A model generated the notes under the pieces. That model worked only from the letters and a program-made list of their open reading frames with translations. It had not been told where the DNA came from and did no database searches. Position numbers and translations under genes: made by a program. Positions 6,741-6,994 of a stretch of DNA of 6,994 nucleotides are shown here, piece by piece (positions within the stretch are counted from its first letter, which is position 1; the number at the start of each line of letters is the position of its first letter). The stretch comes from Bacteroidia bacterium (lineage in GTDB: Bacteria; Bacteroidota; Bacteroidia; Bacteroidales; BM520), in the NCBI GenBank assembly GCA_009930445.1, contig RZYD01000125.1, forward strand, positions 1-6,994, written 5' to 3'.

Positions 6741-6826
6741 GGTTGTTTTTACATTTACATTAATAATAAGCAACATAAATATTCAATGATACCCTTCTTT
6801 TTCTCTTTTCATCAACCTAACAAAAG

Positions 6827-6964
6827 GTATCCCCTCTACCAACCCCGTCTTATATGCCACTGGCAGAGCTGTTAGCTTTGCCGCATGAAAGAACGGTATC
6901 CCCTCTACCAACCCCGTCTTATATGCCACCGGCAGAGCTGTTAGCTTTGCCGCATGAAAGAACG
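6827..6964 (+). repeat. Tandem duplication of the terminal 69 bp of the IS
   Basis: Unit 1 spans 6827-6895 and unit 2 spans 6896-6964; they differ at a single base (T6861 against C6930). Each starts exactly at the IS tip and ends at the fourth codon of tnpA. In unit 1 the tnpA start (6885) runs only MKER before entering the second IS end, and the frame stops at TAG 6942-6944, so this first tnpA is a dead fragment. The intact reading frame resumes at 6954. Two histories fit: insertion of one IS copy into tnpA of another in the same orientation, or a local duplication of the end. Confidence 0.85.
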
Positions 6965-6994
6965 AAAACAGTACACTAAAGCTCAAATGTATGC
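6954..6994 (+). CDS. tnpA: IS66-family accessory protein TnpA-like (partial, N-terminal 13 residues)
   Basis: The window edge cuts this gene after 13 complete codons, which read MKERKQYTKAQMY; the next codon is incomplete. It matches the left-hand copy at all but one of these residues (Ala for Asp at position 10), with a further silent difference in codon 4. The identity of the gene therefore rests on the longer left copy. It is in the intact second IS unit and has the same 58-base distance from the element tip. Nothing about its activity can be judged from this fragment. Confidence 0.6.
   Translation, partial: MKERKQYTKAQMY

Larger units (their letters stand above)
6827..6994 (+). mobile_element. 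IS66-like insertion sequence, 5' end, inverted relative to the left copy (partial)
   Basis: This is the same element end as at positions 1-186 but on the opposite strand, so the two copies read outward from the cargo between them. The tip GTATCCCCTCTACC begins at 6827. Before the second tnpA start the terminal 69 bases occur twice, separated by nothing. The second copy has CACCGGC where the left IS and the first copy have CACTGGC. Two more substitutions follow in tnpA compared with the left copy. The element continues beyond the right edge, so its transposase and other end are not visible. Given the flanking AT-rich sequence, the boundary is placed by comparison of copies, not by a known target duplication. 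Confidence 0.68.

Noticed and set aside
6741..6826. Intrinsic terminator after the small barrel gene
   Set aside because: GTTG near 6743 and CAAC near 6772 could pair, but only over four bases with a long loop, and no T-run follows a stable stem.
6783..6986. Minus-strand 67-residue frame with an internal peptide repeat (FFHAAKLTALPVAYK twice)
   Set aside because: The repeat reflects the 69-bp DNA duplication, a multiple of three, read on the antisense strand of the IS end. There is no sign of a real protein.

Overview
The window looks like DNA from a Bacteroidota (probably Bacteroidales) genome. It is AT-rich. It carries the clade's typical pair of a DUF4249 lipoprotein and a TonB-dependent receptor with an N-terminal carboxypeptidase-regulatory-like domain. 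Shine-Dalgarno sites in front of the main genes are weak or absent, and short SPII signal peptides are common. No plus-strand gene is interrupted and no RNA gene was seen.

Layout. Positions 1-186 are the 5' end of an insertion sequence on the minus strand. It includes the first 42 codons of a small protein resembling the IS66-family accessory protein TnpA. Positions 187-683 form a roughly 500-bp non-coding leader. It contains a possible Bacteroidota-type promoter, an unusually perfect Shine-Dalgarno-like sequence with no obvious gene behind it, and a strong imperfect hairpin just before the first gene. Positions 684-6740 hold five tightly spaced plus-strand genes: two tandem paralogous cysteine-rich lipoproteins of unrecognised family (684-1706 and 1747-2787), a DUF4249 lipoprotein (2857-3756), an 806-residue TonB-dependent receptor (3758-6178), and a small predicted outer-membrane beta-barrel protein (6165-6740) that overlaps the receptor gene by 14 bases. 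Positions 6827-6994 are the same IS end as on the left but on the plus strand, with its terminal 69 bp present twice in tandem.

Interpretation. The five products all carry export signals and are predicted to sit in or on the outer membrane, so the cluster probably builds one cell-envelope uptake or surface complex. The receptor would be the TonB-driven channel and the DUF4249 protein its lipoprotein partner. The two paralogues could be surface-exposed binding or accessory lipoproteins. The substrate cannot be read from the sequence. The whole cassette sits between outward-reading, inverted copies of one IS end. This is the geometry of a composite transposon, but independent insertions would look the same within this window. 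The least described parts are the paired Cys-rich lipoproteins, the structured leader, and the doubled IS end.
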